A DNA stretch of 64,000 bases from Asticcacaulis sp. YBE204. GTDB lineage: Bacteria; Pseudomonadota; Alphaproteobacteria; Caulobacterales; Caulobacteraceae. Shown here piece by piece: positions 33,037-41,907 of the stretch. The notes below the pieces were generated by a model. That model saw nothing but the letters and a program-made list of their open reading frames with translations. It searched no databases and was not told the origin of the DNA. Every line of letters starts with the position of its first letter. Position 1 is the first letter of the stretch. The stretch is taken from the NCBI RefSeq assembly GCF_000495855.1, contig NZ_AWGF01000005.1:186001-250000 (forward strand). The letters run 5' to 3'. Made by a program: the position numbers and the translations under genes.

Positions 33037-34608
33037 CTAATGACCGACTGCTCCAGGCAAATGGGTCTTGTCGAACTGCCCGACCTTTTCGACCAGCGTG
33101 CTGCATGCTTCCGACAGACCGATGACGGTCACTTCCGCGCCTGACCGGCGATAGCGGAAGACGGCCTTGTCGATATTAGCCACCGCCGTCAGATCCCAGA
33201 CGCGTGCATGGTTCAGGTCGATCTCGACCGTCTTCGGGTGGCCATGGAACTCGAAACCCGCCATAAACAGGTCCGAAGACACGAAGAACAACTGGCCCTT
33301 TACGACGTAGCGCGGATGATCGTCATCGCCGGAGCGCTCGACCGCCACTAGCTTCGAGACCTTCAGCGCGAAGAACAGGGCGCTCAAGACCACTCCCAGC
33401 AGCACGCCTTTGGACAAGTCGTGCGTCAGGACGACGGTGACGGTCGTCGCAATCATCACCACGCTCGACTGAACCGGCGTCGAGCGCAGGCGCATCACCG
33501 CGCCCCAGTCGAAGGTGCCGACGCTGACCATGATCATGACGGCGACCAGTGCCGCCATCGGGATTTGCCGCACCCAGTCTTGCAGCACCAGAATGAGGAA
33601 CAGTAGGAACAGCCCTGCCCACAGGGTCGACAGGCGGCTGCGGCCGCCGGATTTGACGTTAATTACGCTCTGGCCGATCATGGCGCAACCGGCCATGCCG
33701 CCAAACAGGGGCGAGAGGATGTTGGCTATGCCCTGACCGCGCGCTTCACGGTCCTTGTCCGACGCCGTGTCGGTCATGTCATCGACGATGTTCGAGGTCA
33801 GGAGCGACTCCAGCAGCCCCACAAAAGCCAGCGTTAGCGCCACCGGGCCGATAATGGTCAGGGTTTCCCAGTTGAGCGGTACCTGTGGCAGGTGGAAGTC
33901 GGGCAGGGCCGTCGGCAGGACGCCCATATCGCCGACGGTGCGGACATCTAGCTTCAGGCCGATGACGATGGCGCTGATGACCAGTATGGCCACCAATGGC
34001 GAGGGCACGGCCCTTGTTAAATACGGGAACAGATAGATGATACCGAGCGCCCCGGCGATCAGGGCATAGGTCAGCCAGCCCATGCCGATGATCTCCGGCA
34101 GTTGCGCTATGAAGATTAGTATGGCCAGAGAATTGACGAAACCGGTCATGACCGACTTCGAGACAAAACGGATCAAACTGCCCAGTTTCAACAGGCCGAT
34201 GACGATCTGGATCAGGCCGGTGAGTATCGAGGCGGCAAACAGATATTCCAGCCCGTGATCCTTCACCAGCGTCACCATCAGCAGCGACATGGCCCCGGTG
34301 GCGGCGGAGATCATCGCCGGGCGGCCGCCGGTAAAGGCGATGGTCACGGCGATGACGAAGGAGGCGTAGAGGCCGACAGCCGGATCGACGCCGGCAATAA
34401 TGGAAAAGGCGATGGCTTCGGGGATGAGGGCCAGCGCGACCACCGTACCCGACAGGAGATCCTGACGCGGTTGCGGCAGCCATTCGCGTTTCAGCGAGGC
34501 GAGTAATGACATGGGAATTGAGACGGTGAAACGTTGTCCGAGGGATCGGCGCCCGGAATAGCCACCCGGCAGCTCAGACCAGGTCCATTTTAAGGCCTTC
34601 TCTGCCAT
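33037..34608 (-). CDS. SulP-family anion transporter with STAS domain
   Basis: This 523-residue protein has 10-12 membrane helices, the SulP block '[35 protein letters not shown]' near residue 50, and a C-terminal cytoplasmic STAS domain from about residue 415 ('[41 protein letters not shown]'). Members carry sulfate, bicarbonate, chloride or dicarboxylates, and sequence alone does not decide. The first 32 residues are unusual for the family, and an in-frame ATG at 34512 ('[22 protein letters not shown]') is an attractive alternative. Neither start has a strong ribosome site. It appears monocistronic. Confidence 0.9.
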   Translation of the reverse strand: MAEKALKWTWSELPGGYSGRRSLGQRFTVSIPMSLLASLKREWLPQPRQDLLSGTVVALALIPEAIAFSIIAGVDPAVGLYASFVIAVTIAFTGGRPAMISAATGAMSLLMVTLVKDHGLEYLFAASILTGLIQIVIGLLKLGSLIRFVSKSVMTGFVNSLAILIFIAQLPEIIGMGWLTYALIAGALGIIYLFPYLTRAVPSPLVAILVISAIVIGLKLDVRTVGDMGVLPTALPDFHLPQVPLNWETLTIIGPVALTLAFVGLLESLLTSNIVDDMTDTASDKDREARGQGIANILSPLFGGMAGCAMIGQSVINVKSGGRSRLSTLWAGLFLLFLILVLQDWVRQIPMAALVAVMIMVSVGTFDWGAVMRLRSTPVQSSVVMIATTVTVVLTHDLSKGVLLGVVLSALFFALKVSKLVAVERSGDDDHPRYVVKGQLFFVSSDLFMAGFEFHGHPKTVEIDLNHARVWDLTAVANIDKAVFRYRRSGAEVTVIGLSEACSTLVEKVGQFDKTHLPGAVGH

Positions 34609-34871
34609 AGGCGGGGGCGACTAGCAAGTACTGGCCGGCCTTCCGATAAGATGCTTCTGACGAAAGCTATCGTTGACGTAATCAATGTCCGCGACGTCGC
34701 GGGCGGCTGACCGATCCGACTTCGCACAGGAAGCGTCCGTTTACTGGACTTGTTTAGATACTGCCCTAACGTCCGGTAATGGATCTTTCGGCATTTGCCG
34801 AATGACCGCATTGGGCGCTTGGTGGCCGGTTGAGGCTAACATAAGTATCGATGGCTATGGCCGTGAGTGAC

Positions 34872-35192
34872 CTAGTCATCCTCATTAGAAGAATGACTGT
34901 TGTCACTTAATTTGGCCAGGGCCTGCAGACTTTCGATATGGGCGGTGAAGGCGAGCTTGCCCTTTTTTGAAAGCGACAGCATCGCTCGCTGACGCCCGTC
35001 CCTTTTGATCTTGAGTTGATCGACGTAACCCGCCTCGACTAACTGACTTATGTGCTTGGACAAGACGCTGTCGCTCACGGCCAACTCGTCCCGCACCACC
35101 TGGAATTCTACCTGCATCAGCTGGGACAGAATTGCGCAGATCTGCAACCGCTGAGGCGCGTGGATTATAGTGTCAAAGTGGGGAACATTCAT
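34872..35192 (-). CDS. Winged-helix transcriptional regulator (MarR/HTH_34-like)
   Basis: This 106-residue single-domain regulator reads 'HAPQRLQICAILSQLMQVEFQVVRDELAVSDSVLSKHISQLVEAGYVDQLKIKRDGRQRAMLSLSKKGK', the Pfam HTH_34 winged-helix pattern. It overlaps the preceding membrane-protein gene by 4 nt (ATGA), so both are one operon, probably with the TraB/GumN-like gene. Three inverted repeats in that promoter (36567-36637) are likely its binding sites. Confidence 0.85.
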   Translation of the reverse strand: MNVPHFDTIIHAPQRLQICAILSQLMQVEFQVVRDELAVSDSVLSKHISQLVEAGYVDQLKIKRDGRQRAMLSLSKKGKLAFTAHIESLQALAKLSDNSHSSNEDD

Positions 35193-35623
35193 GACTCAGC
35201 GCCTTGATCGCGCTTGGCAAGGGCGGCGTTACGCTGCAGTTCAAACAAGACAATCAATGACAAACTTACGGCGATGCCAAGGGCGACCGGGAACCAACCC
35301 AGTAAAGCATTGGAGCGGAGAAGCGCAACGAAAAATGCGCTCGCCGCGACGACGACGATTGTCAGGGTGTTCGTCCAGTGCCAGCGCGGCAAAGCACCGT
35401 AGTGCCGAACGGACCAGAAGCGGAGGAAAACGGCTGCAACGGCTGCGGCCAGGCTGATCCAAACCATCGAGTGAGTCATCGCCGACAGGGCGAACCCAAT
35501 CAGTAACGCTTCTAGGTATTTGGTCCACCGCGGCCAGACTCCCCGGCGGCGCCCGATTGCCTGGGCGCGTGCGATTTCTGCCAGAGCCTGTTGTGCTGAT
35601 TTACGCGTAATGGGGTCAGTCAT
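35189..35623 (-). CDS. Small integral membrane protein
   Basis: This 144-residue protein has a charged N-terminus and four predicted membrane helices (from 'YLEALLIGFALSAMTH', 'MVWISLAAAVAAVFL', 'TLTIVVVAASAFFVALL' and 'FPVALGIAVSLSLIVLFEL'). No enzyme motif is visible. It sits between a TraB/GumN-like gene and a winged-helix regulator, overlapping the regulator gene. This membrane-protein plus HTH_34 pairing is common, but the function is unknown to me. Confidence 0.75.
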   Translation of the reverse strand: MTDPITRKSAQQALAEIARAQAIGRRRGVWPRWTKYLEALLIGFALSAMTHSMVWISLAAAVAAVFLRFWSVRHYGALPRWHWTNTLTIVVVAASAFFVALLRSNALLGWFPVALGIAVSLSLIVLFELQRNAALAKRDQGAES

Positions 35624-35652
35624 TTTGTGTCTCTCTATTATAGATGCAGGGT

Positions 35653-36555
35653 TTAGTAGCGCATAGCCTTAATGCCTCGAAGGCTTAGCATCTCGAAAAG
35701 GTTGTCCGGGCCGATCAGATGGGCCGCGCCTACGGCAATGAATGACACGCCCTTGCCGGCAAGGATCTGCTCGACCTGAGGAACCCACTTTGCATTACGG
35801 TCTCGCAGCAGCGCATTCAGCGCGTCCTGCCCATAGGGACGCTCGCGCATCGATTTCGCCCACGTCGCAAAATACGTTGTCAGGGCCTCGACATCGTCGT
35901 TGGACACATAAAGTGCGAGGGCGCGCTGGAAATCAGCCGAATCTTCGTGTGGTTCTGGCGCAAACAGGAACTGCCTGAAGGCAACCAACTGATCTTCCTC
36001 CGAGCCGGATATAAGCAGGCGGAGTTGATCATCGATGGTTTCAAGGCCACTGATGCGGTCGCCTTGCGCCTTGGCACTCTGGGCAAGACTACGATCAATG
36101 CCGTCTTCCGTTGAAAGCCCACCCGCCATGGCCACGTGGGCCATAAGCATGATGACCGCCGCACCGGGCGTCATGCGCTCCATCGCTGAAAGCGTTGCCG
36201 GCGTTAATTTCAGTCGCGCGGCAACCAGAGCGTATTGGTCGCGTTCAGCGAGCGTAAGCCGGCTTGAGAGGGGTGGCCCTTTGGACAGTAGCCGATCCGG
36301 CGGGATTGCCGCGCCACCGCCGACCTCGGCGAATTCAAACCAGACATCGCTAGCTTCCAAAAGTGCCGCATCCAATTTGGCCGACCGCCAAGGTAAGCCC
36401 GCCGGGAGCCCATGGGCCGTCCCGACGATGTAGAGGGTCGAATCTTCGTCTTTGATAACCCACATAGGCAGGCCGGTCGAAGCGGGCGCGGCGGAGGCCG
36501 GAACGGGGGCAATAAGACAGACCGCTAAGACAACGGCGAGCGCAAATTTAAACAT
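35653..36555 (-). CDS. TraB/GumN-family secreted protein
   Basis: From the ATG at 36555 the 300-residue product starts with a signal peptide ('MFKFALAVVLAVCLIAPVPASAAP'). An upstream in-frame ATG at 36630 would read through the promoter repeats. The TraB/GumN domain shows 'LPMWVIKDEDSTLYIVGTAHGLPAGLPW' at the N-terminus, with the first GxxH motif, and 'GKGVSFIAVGAAHLIGPDNL' near the C-terminus, with the second GxxH. Relatives are proposed metal-dependent proteases (TIKI fold), but activity here is inferred only. It heads an operon with the membrane protein and winged-helix regulator. Confidence 0.85.
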   Translation of the reverse strand: MFKFALAVVLAVCLIAPVPASAAPASTGLPMWVIKDEDSTLYIVGTAHGLPAGLPWRSAKLDAALLEASDVWFEFAEVGGGAAIPPDRLLSKGPPLSSRLTLAERDQYALVAARLKLTPATLSAMERMTPGAAVIMLMAHVAMAGGLSTEDGIDRSLAQSAKAQGDRISGLETIDDQLRLLISGSEEDQLVAFRQFLFAPEPHEDSADFQRALALYVSNDDVEALTTYFATWAKSMRERPYGQDALNALLRDRNAKWVPQVEQILAGKGVSFIAVGAAHLIGPDNLFEMLSLRGIKAMRY

Positions 36556-36566
36556 CACAGATCCAT

Positions 36567-36637
36567 ACTTTCCGATGTGGAAAGTGATAAACATGACTTT
36601 CCATCTTGGCAAGTCAAATCTTTCCATCACGGAAAGT
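36567..36637. promoter_or_regulatory. Three inverted repeats, probable operators of the winged-helix regulator
   Basis: Copy 1 at 36567-36585 is a perfect repeat, ACTTTCC-5 bp-GGAAAGT. Copy 2 at 36596-36614 is ACTTTCC-5 bp-GGCAAGT, one mismatch. Copy 3 at 36619-36637 is TCTTTCC-5 bp-GGAAAGT, one mismatch. They lie just upstream of the TraB/GumN start, and the operon ends with a DNA-binding protein. Autoregulation is inferred. Confidence 0.7.
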
Positions 36638-37097
36638 GATTGTGTGGTTAAAATCGAAATGCTGTGCGGATGAGTCTAAATCAAGAGGCGGCGTCTAAGC
36701 GCGCGAAGACGATACCCGGCAGACCTTATGAAGCGCGGCGGCCCAGCGTTATGGGAGGTATCTATGGATTCTGCGCCATATTCATCAGGCACCCCGCCCC
36801 CGGCGGGATCGGTGTTCGCAGGGCCCCATTTGGCCTACGAACCCGCACTCGCCATGCCCACCAAGTCTTAGCGAATAAGGCCAGTACCTTAGGTCCGCTT
36901 TCGGACATCGCTAGCCAAACCGAAAGCCTGAGGAGGCTACTTCCGGTACGGGCGCCAGCCGGCATATCGAGTGAAATATCGTGAATTGTTGCGCGAAATC
37001 GACCAGCATTGAACGTGGTATTCATGCATCATTCACCTGTGCCTCCCTAAGCCGGATATCAAAGAAAAACAAAGTTTTTCGTCTCGGAGGACCTATC
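36638..37097. other. Non-coding gap
   Basis: Between the three inverted repeats and the serine hydrolase gene I see no credible gene. Short open frames on both strands lack ribosome sites and protein-like composition. Confidence 0.5.
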
Positions 37098-38531
37098 ATG
37101 ATATCGACGCTTTCTCGCCGCGAAGCCGTTTTCTGCCTGCCCATGGCCATCGCTAGCGCATTTGCCGCTCAAGGTCGCGCACAGGCGGTCACGGCGTCTG
37201 CCGCCACCGCACCATCGATCACCACGGACGCCGCAGCCGTGGCGAAGATGGACACCATGATCCGGTCGTTTACCGATGCCGATCAGTTCATGGGCGCAGT
37301 CCTGGTTGTCAGGGACGGCCAGGTCGTGCTCGACAAGGGTTACGGCTTTGCCGACCGTGCGGCGAAAACGCCGATCACCCCGGACACCCGTTTCTATATT
37401 GGCTCGGTCACAAAGCAATTCACGGCCGCGGCGATTATGCTGCTGGAAGACGATGGCAAACTCAGTGTTGATGCGCCGGTCGGCCAGTACCTGAAGGGCC
37501 TGCCGGTTGCCTGGCGCGACATCTCGCTCAAAAACCTGCTGACGCACACTTCGGGCATTCCGGACTGGCAGCAAGGTCCCGAAGCCCTGGCCGCCTCTGC
37601 CTCACCTATGACGCCAACCCAGATGCTGGCCTACGTCACGGACAAGCCGCTCGATTTTCCGACCGATACCAAATACGCCTACAGCAATACCAACTTCGTC
37701 CTGCTGGCCCTCGTTGTCGAAAAGCTCGGCAGAAAGCCCTTTGCCAAATTCGTTGAGACGCGGATATTCAAGCCCCTGAACATGACCCACAGCCGGGTCA
37801 ACGTCGCTGTGATCGGGATCAAGGGCTATGCCGCCACGCCCGGCGGCATGGAGTCGGCCACGCAAGCCTGGGACCACACCTCGGAATTTGGCGACAGCGG
37901 CATTTCCACGACGACCCACGACCTGCTCAAATGGCAGCAGGGCCTGTTCGGCGGCAAGCTTCTGAAACCGGCATCGCTGACAAGGATGACGACGGCCTAT
38001 AAGAACACTCGCGGCGTCGACGGCAATAACGGCTTTGGGCTCATCATCCGCGCGCCACGCGGCGGTTTGCGCCACATCCATCATTCCGGCGCAATTCCGG
38101 GCTTTAGCGCCAATGTCGCGTGGTACCGCGACCTTAACATGTCGATCATTATCCTTGAGAACATCGAGACGGGTACAGGCGCACCGTCGCCCGAAGACAT
38201 GCGCAATATGCTGGTGGCCGTCATGAACGGCAAGGACGCCGCCGTGCCCGTCGTCCACAAGGAAATCGCCATCAGCGCCAAAGCCCTGGCAGCCTATCCC
38301 GGCACGTATCAACTGTCGCAGGATATGGACATGGTTATTACGCTCGAAGACGGCCAGTTGTTCGCCCAGGTGACGGGGCAGGGAAAAGCCCCCATATTCC
38401 TCGAAGCCGAGGACCGGTTTTTCTACAAGGTCATCGAAGCCCAGGTCGAATTCGTCAGGGGTCCCGATGGCAAGGCGACGTCGCTGATCCTTCACCAGGG
38501 GGGGCGCCATATGCCCGGCGTTCGGAAATAG
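37098..38531 (+). CDS. Serine hydrolase, beta-lactamase class C/esterase family
   Basis: The ATG at 37098 follows a GGAGG ribosome site at 37086-37090. The 477-residue protein begins with a twin-arginine-like signal ('LSRREAVFCLPMAIASAFA'). The penicillin-binding fold shows S103-V-T-K106 ('IGSVTKQF'), Y195-S-N ('YAYSNTNF') and the HxG element as 'HIHHSGAIPGF'. The C-terminal 100 residues ('LAAYPGTYQLSQDMDMVITLEDGQLFAQVTGQ') form the lipocalin-like domain common in D-aminopeptidase/esterase relatives. It is probably a periplasmic peptidase or esterase. Beta-lactam hydrolysis cannot be claimed. Confidence 0.9.
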   Translation: MISTLSRREAVFCLPMAIASAFAAQGRAQAVTASAATAPSITTDAAAVAKMDTMIRSFTDADQFMGAVLVVRDGQVVLDKGYGFADRAAKTPITPDTRFYIGSVTKQFTAAAIMLLEDDGKLSVDAPVGQYLKGLPVAWRDISLKNLLTHTSGIPDWQQGPEALAASASPMTPTQMLAYVTDKPLDFPTDTKYAYSNTNFVLLALVVEKLGRKPFAKFVETRIFKPLNMTHSRVNVAVIGIKGYAATPGGMESATQAWDHTSEFGDSGISTTTHDLLKWQQGLFGGKLLKPASLTRMTTAYKNTRGVDGNNGFGLIIRAPRGGLRHIHHSGAIPGFSANVAWYRDLNMSIIILENIETGTGAPSPEDMRNMLVAVMNGKDAAVPVVHKEIAISAKALAAYPGTYQLSQDMDMVITLEDGQLFAQVTGQGKAPIFLEAEDRFFYKVIEAQVEFVRGPDGKATSLILHQGGRHMPGVRK

Positions 38532-38745
38532 CGCAATCGGGACTAATGAGCCGGTAAGCTCCGTGCCATCGTCCCCTTTCTGGGCCGACTTCGGAAACCG
38601 ACGAAAATGCGGTTCCATTTCCGCTTAGGGCGCGAGGGTGACTTGCACTAAGTAAGGGAAAGGCGGTTATCGAGCCTCCGATCCAAGGCGCGTTATGTCT
38701 CCTGCCGATGCTCTTCCATTTCCCGCCGAGGCCATTTCTTCGGTC
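38532..38745. repeat. Copy of a degenerate dispersed intergenic repeat
   Basis: The gap contains 'TTTCCGCTTAGGGCGCGAGG' (about 38613-38634) and nearby related words such as 'GCGTTATGTCTCC'. Similar phrases occur in other gaps of this region (near 28490, 32990, 34800, 42870, 45380 and 48820). No gene is seen. Confidence 0.45.
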
Positions 38746-39216
38746 CTAAATCCCGCTAAGGACGCCAATGTCTCCCGAACGCCAGACATTGTCGACGGTA
38801 TTACGCGTGATGACCCAGCTGTCGCCTGACCGGATCAATTGGACGTCGTAGCGATTCTTCATCAAATAATGACGGGAGGGATCACTGCGAGGAACGTGCT
38901 GAGCTTCAACGAGTACATCCATGTGTGCCGTATCACCGTCGATCGTCACACGCGGATTGCTGACGGAATGGGTTGTGTCTAACGCGCTGAGAGAGGTCGA
39001 TAGGGCCCGGACGATGAGATCTCGGCCTTCGATAACAGGATATTCGAACCCGGCCTTCGCGGCGGCTGGACGAAAATCCGAAACCGCGTTTACCGCAAGT
39101 GACGACGCCAAAAGCCCTTTGTCACGGAGGTCGATACCAGCCGCAAAGCGATACAGCGCTTCGACGATGGCCAGCTTGTCGGTGCTTTCCTGGGCGGGAG
39201 ATATAGAGGTGGTCAT
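38746..39216 (-). CDS. SnoaL-like protein (NTF2 fold)
   Basis: From the ATG at 39216, preceded by AAGGAA, the product has 156 residues: 'DKLAIVEALYRFAAGIDLRDKGLLASSLAVNAVSDFRPAA' and 'NRYDVQLIRSGDSWVITRNTVDNVWRSGD'. This is the SnoaL_4-type NTF2 fold found in small dehydratases, isomerases and dioxygenase-associated proteins. It is the last of five leftward genes divergent from the AraC gene. Substrate unknown. Confidence 0.85.
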   Translation of the reverse strand: MTTSISPAQESTDKLAIVEALYRFAAGIDLRDKGLLASSLAVNAVSDFRPAAAKAGFEYPVIEGRDLIVRALSTSLSALDTTHSVSNPRVTIDGDTAHMDVLVEAQHVPRSDPSRHYLMKNRYDVQLIRSGDSWVITRNTVDNVWRSGDIGVLSGI

Positions 39217-39321
39217 GAACGTGTTCCTTCTAGTGCCGGATGCGCGGGATGCGGGCCCTCTCCGGTATTGCTGTCTCAAACGCCGATGTTCGTTGCTTCG
39301 GCAGAGCTATGAGTGGCGCCA

Positions 39322-39648
39322 TTATTCGAGATCGGCGTCGATGCGTTCGATCAGGCCGTCCGCGTTGATCGCGATCTTGAGGATGCCGATCTCGTGGCCG
39401 AAATCGCCCGTAAAATTGAGGCGGATGTTCGCGTTGAAATTATCCAAGCTTTCGATGGATAACAGCGTGCTGGCGGTGTTGTACCCAACAAAGAACCGCT
39501 GGAGGTAGAGCTGGACGCCGTCTCTACCGGCAAAGACATCACCGACCGATACGTCATTGATGACGGCGTCGGCGGCAAACAGCGACAGCACCCCCTCGAC
39601 GTCGAAGGTATTGGCGGTCGCGATGAAGCGTTTGATGATCTTCTGCAT
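39322..39648 (-). CDS. SnoaL-like protein (NTF2 fold), second copy
   Basis: This 108-residue product from the ATG at 39648 reads 'KRFIATANTFDVEGVLSLFAADAVINDVSVGDVFAGRDGVQLYLQRFF', a compact NTF2-fold domain. A longer frame upstream overlaps the preceding gene in another frame and is rejected. It begins 10 nt after the stop of the frameshifted dehydrogenase-like gene, in the same operon. Confidence 0.82.
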   Translation of the reverse strand: MQKIIKRFIATANTFDVEGVLSLFAADAVINDVSVGDVFAGRDGVQLYLQRFFVGYNTASTLLSIESLDNFNANIRLNFTGDFGHEIGILKIAINADGLIERIDADLE

Positions 39649-39658
39649 GATGCTTTGC

Positions 39659-40617
39659 TTAGACGTCGATGATCGTTGTGTCGGCGATGGTCTGGGCGAA
39701 GCCGCTTCCAAATACTCCATTTGGCGTCTGAAATCCGGCACGGACTTCGCCTGAAAGCGCCCGGCGGCCAGCTTCGGCCGCCGCCATCGCGGTGAAGGTG
39801 TAGCCGTTGACCGTATCGAGAAGTGCACGGCTCACATGCCCCTCCGCACCGGTGACTTCGACAGCCGCCTGATATCGGTTCGAGAGACGGTCTTCCTCAC
39901 TCGGTCCATCTGGAAGCAAAGTGAGATCGTCCTGGGGGAAGCCGTCGCCGGTCACATGCACGAAGGTCTCTACATTAGGAACACCTGTCGCGCGCCAGAT
40001 TGTGATGAGATCGGGAAGGGTTACCGGGAAGCAGTCGACCCCGCCCCTGCCGAAGTCGAATTTTCGACTGCCATCGGCTGCAACACTGACGAGCCTTCCG
40101 TCGATACGCGCCAGCGTCTCGGTTGTGACATTTTCCATGGCGCTGATCGCGGATCCGCGAGACAGACCACCCGTGACATGCAGCGCAATCCTGATCTTGC
40201 GAGGATTACGGACCTTTCCGACAGCATATTCGGCAAGGCTGCCGAGCATGGCGACGCTGCCGCCACCGCCCGGCATTAGCATGGTTCCCCCAGCCTTCGC
40301 CTCGTCGTCGAGGACTTCGGCCAGGCGATAGCTGTCGAATTCGGCAGCCGTGTCGAGATAGTGCACACCGTTTCGGATCGCCGCAGGAAGGGACCGGCAC
40401 AGTTCAGCAGGACCGAAACGTCGGCAAAACGCTCATCGATTGCCACAGGGGTGTCGAGGCCGAACACTCGATATTCGACATCAAGATCGGCGGCTAGCGC
40501 GGCGAGGGTTTCTTTGCTGCGGCCCGCCAGAACGAGGGGTGTTCCCGCCGCCTTCGCGTAGTGCGCTGCCATGCGACCGGTATAGCCGCTGGCGCCATAG
40601 ATCATTAGTTTTGCCAT
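39659..40617 (-). pseudogene. Saccharopine-dehydrogenase-like NAD(P)-binding protein with a frameshift
   Basis: The N-terminal part starts at ATG 40617 with 'MAKLMIYGASGYTGRMAAHYAKAAG', a Rossmann GxSGxTG motif, and continues to 'VSVLLNCAGPFL'. Near 40370-40390 the frame is lost. The reading continues in another frame as 'AIRNGVHYLDTAAEFDSYRLAEVLDDEAKAGG' through to the stop at 39659. Together the two parts make a full-length (about 318-residue) member of the saccharopine dehydrogenase/trans-acting enoyl reductase family. It is either a recent pseudogene or a sequencing error, since both halves still look under selection. The start overlaps the stop of the VOC gene region (TAACATG). Confidence 0.82.
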
Positions 40618-40618
40618 G

Positions 40619-41014
40619 TTAGTGCTGCCATTCCTTGTAGACAAATTCAATGCTGTAACCGTCGGGATCGCGGATCTGCGCGGCGTAATATCTGGGGTCG
40701 TAGTGAAGCTGGGGACCAGGCGAATGGATCTGCGTGCCTCCCGCAACGATGGATGCGGCGAAGGCGGTATCGACCTGCGCTGTGCCGTCGGCGACAAAGC
40801 CAATATGGGCGGCACGACCTTCGACGACGCCTTCGCGAAGCCAGAAGAACACCCTGCCGCCGGCGCCAAAGCCCTTCAAGTCCGGGTGGCCCGGCGGACC
40901 ATCCTTCCCGTCGTAGTCATGGGCATGGACGATCCCAAGGGGGCGAAGCGCCGCCTCGTAGAACGCCAGCGAGCGAGCGATGTCGCTTACGGATATGAAG
41001 ACGTGATCGAGCAT
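40619..41014 (-). CDS. VOC-family (glyoxalase/dioxygenase-fold) protein
   Basis: This 131-residue protein has the two-module VOC pattern 'MLDHVFISVSDIARSLAFYEAALRPLGI' (metal His) and 'HYDPRYYAAQIRDPDGYSIEFVYK' (metal Glu). It is a metal-dependent lyase, isomerase or dioxygenase of unknown substrate. It lies second in the five-gene operon and is separated by one base from the following frameshifted gene. Confidence 0.88.
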   Translation of the reverse strand: MLDHVFISVSDIARSLAFYEAALRPLGIVHAHDYDGKDGPPGHPDLKGFGAGGRVFFWLREGVVEGRAAHIGFVADGTAQVDTAFAASIVAGGTQIHSPGPQLHYDPRYYAAQIRDPDGYSIEFVYKEWQH

Positions 41015-41028
41015 GCTGCTCTCCTTGG

Positions 41029-41772
41029 TTATATTATGTAGCCGCCGGCGACTTCGATGTTCTGGGCGTTGATCCAGCGGTTCTCGCTGGACAGCAGGCT
41101 GGCGACGACACCGCCAATCTCTACGGGTTTGCCGACGCGACCAAGCGCAGTCTGGCCAGCCAACATTGCCTCAAACTCGTCGTTCAGGCCGCCGCCGAGC
41201 TCGGTACGTATTGCGCCCGGCGCAATTGAGTTCGACCGGATGCCGCGCGGGCCGAACTCCTTGGCCATGTACCGTGTCAGGACTTCGAGGCCACCCTTGA
41301 ACGCAGCGTAGGGCGCGACGCCCGCCGTCGCCACGCGGGATGTGGCGCTGGTAATGTTGATGATATGGCCGCCGTCCGCCATCAAAGGCAGCAGGCATTG
41401 CGTGAGGAAGAACGGGCCTTTGAGGTGGACATTGAGCAGCCCGTCGAATTGCTCTTCCGTGACGGTCGCTATCGGATTGAACAGCCCGTAACCGGCATTG
41501 TTGACGAGATAGTCGAAGTCCTTCCGACCCCAGACTGACAGGAGTCGCGCGGCAACAGCGTCACGAAAGGCCAGGAATGAGCCGACATCACCCACGTCGA
41601 GCTTCACGGCCACGGCCTTACCGCCGTTCTCGACGATCGTCTTGACTACGGTCTCGGCTTTTTCAGGGCTGCTTTTGTAGGTGACGACGACCCCCATGCC
41701 GCTGCGCGCACATTCGATAGCAGCGCTTGCTCCAAGGCTCCGGCTGCTGCCGGTTACGATGACGATTTTCAT
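41029..41772 (-). CDS. Short-chain dehydrogenase/reductase (SDR)
   Basis: This 247-residue classical SDR has 'IVTGSSRSLGASAAIECARSG' for cofactor binding, 'YLVNNAGYGLF', a catalytic Ser in 'INITSATSR', and Tyr/Lys in 'PYAAFKGGLE', followed by 'RSNSIAPGAI'. It is the first gene of the leftward operon (SDR, VOC, dehydrogenase-like, two SnoaL-like) opposite the AraC gene, which probably controls it. The mix suggests breakdown or detoxification of a small organic molecule. Confidence 0.92.
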   Translation of the reverse strand: MKIVIVTGSSRSLGASAAIECARSGMGVVVTYKSSPEKAETVVKTIVENGGKAVAVKLDVGDVGSFLAFRDAVAARLLSVWGRKDFDYLVNNAGYGLFNPIATVTEEQFDGLLNVHLKGPFFLTQCLLPLMADGGHIINITSATSRVATAGVAPYAAFKGGLEVLTRYMAKEFGPRGIRSNSIAPGAIRTELGGGLNDEFEAMLAGQTALGRVGKPVEIGGVVASLLSSENRWINAQNIEVAGGYII

Positions 41773-41907
41773 TCCGTTTCTTTCCGTATTTGATGTGCCC
41801 AGAGCTTAGGTCCGAGCGCGCACCGGCGCTCACCCATTCCTCTCCAAAGCTTGCCTATTTCTGCTTCATCCTTGCGGCGCGGGCCGTGGTCTGCCACGCT
41901 CGTTTTC

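Noticed and set aside
36664-36984. A 106-codon open frame before the serine hydrolase gene
   Set aside because: No ribosome site, no domain, and low-complexity Arg/Pro-rich composition.
37095-37108. A partial match to the operator (ATGATATCGACG) at the serine hydrolase start
   Set aside because: Only one half of the palindrome is present and it overlaps coding sequence. I treat it as chance.
37098-38531. Naming the serine hydrolase as a beta-lactamase resistance gene
   Set aside because: The SxxK/YxN fold is shared with esterases and peptidases, and the C-terminal lipocalin-like domain favours those. Resistance cannot be inferred.
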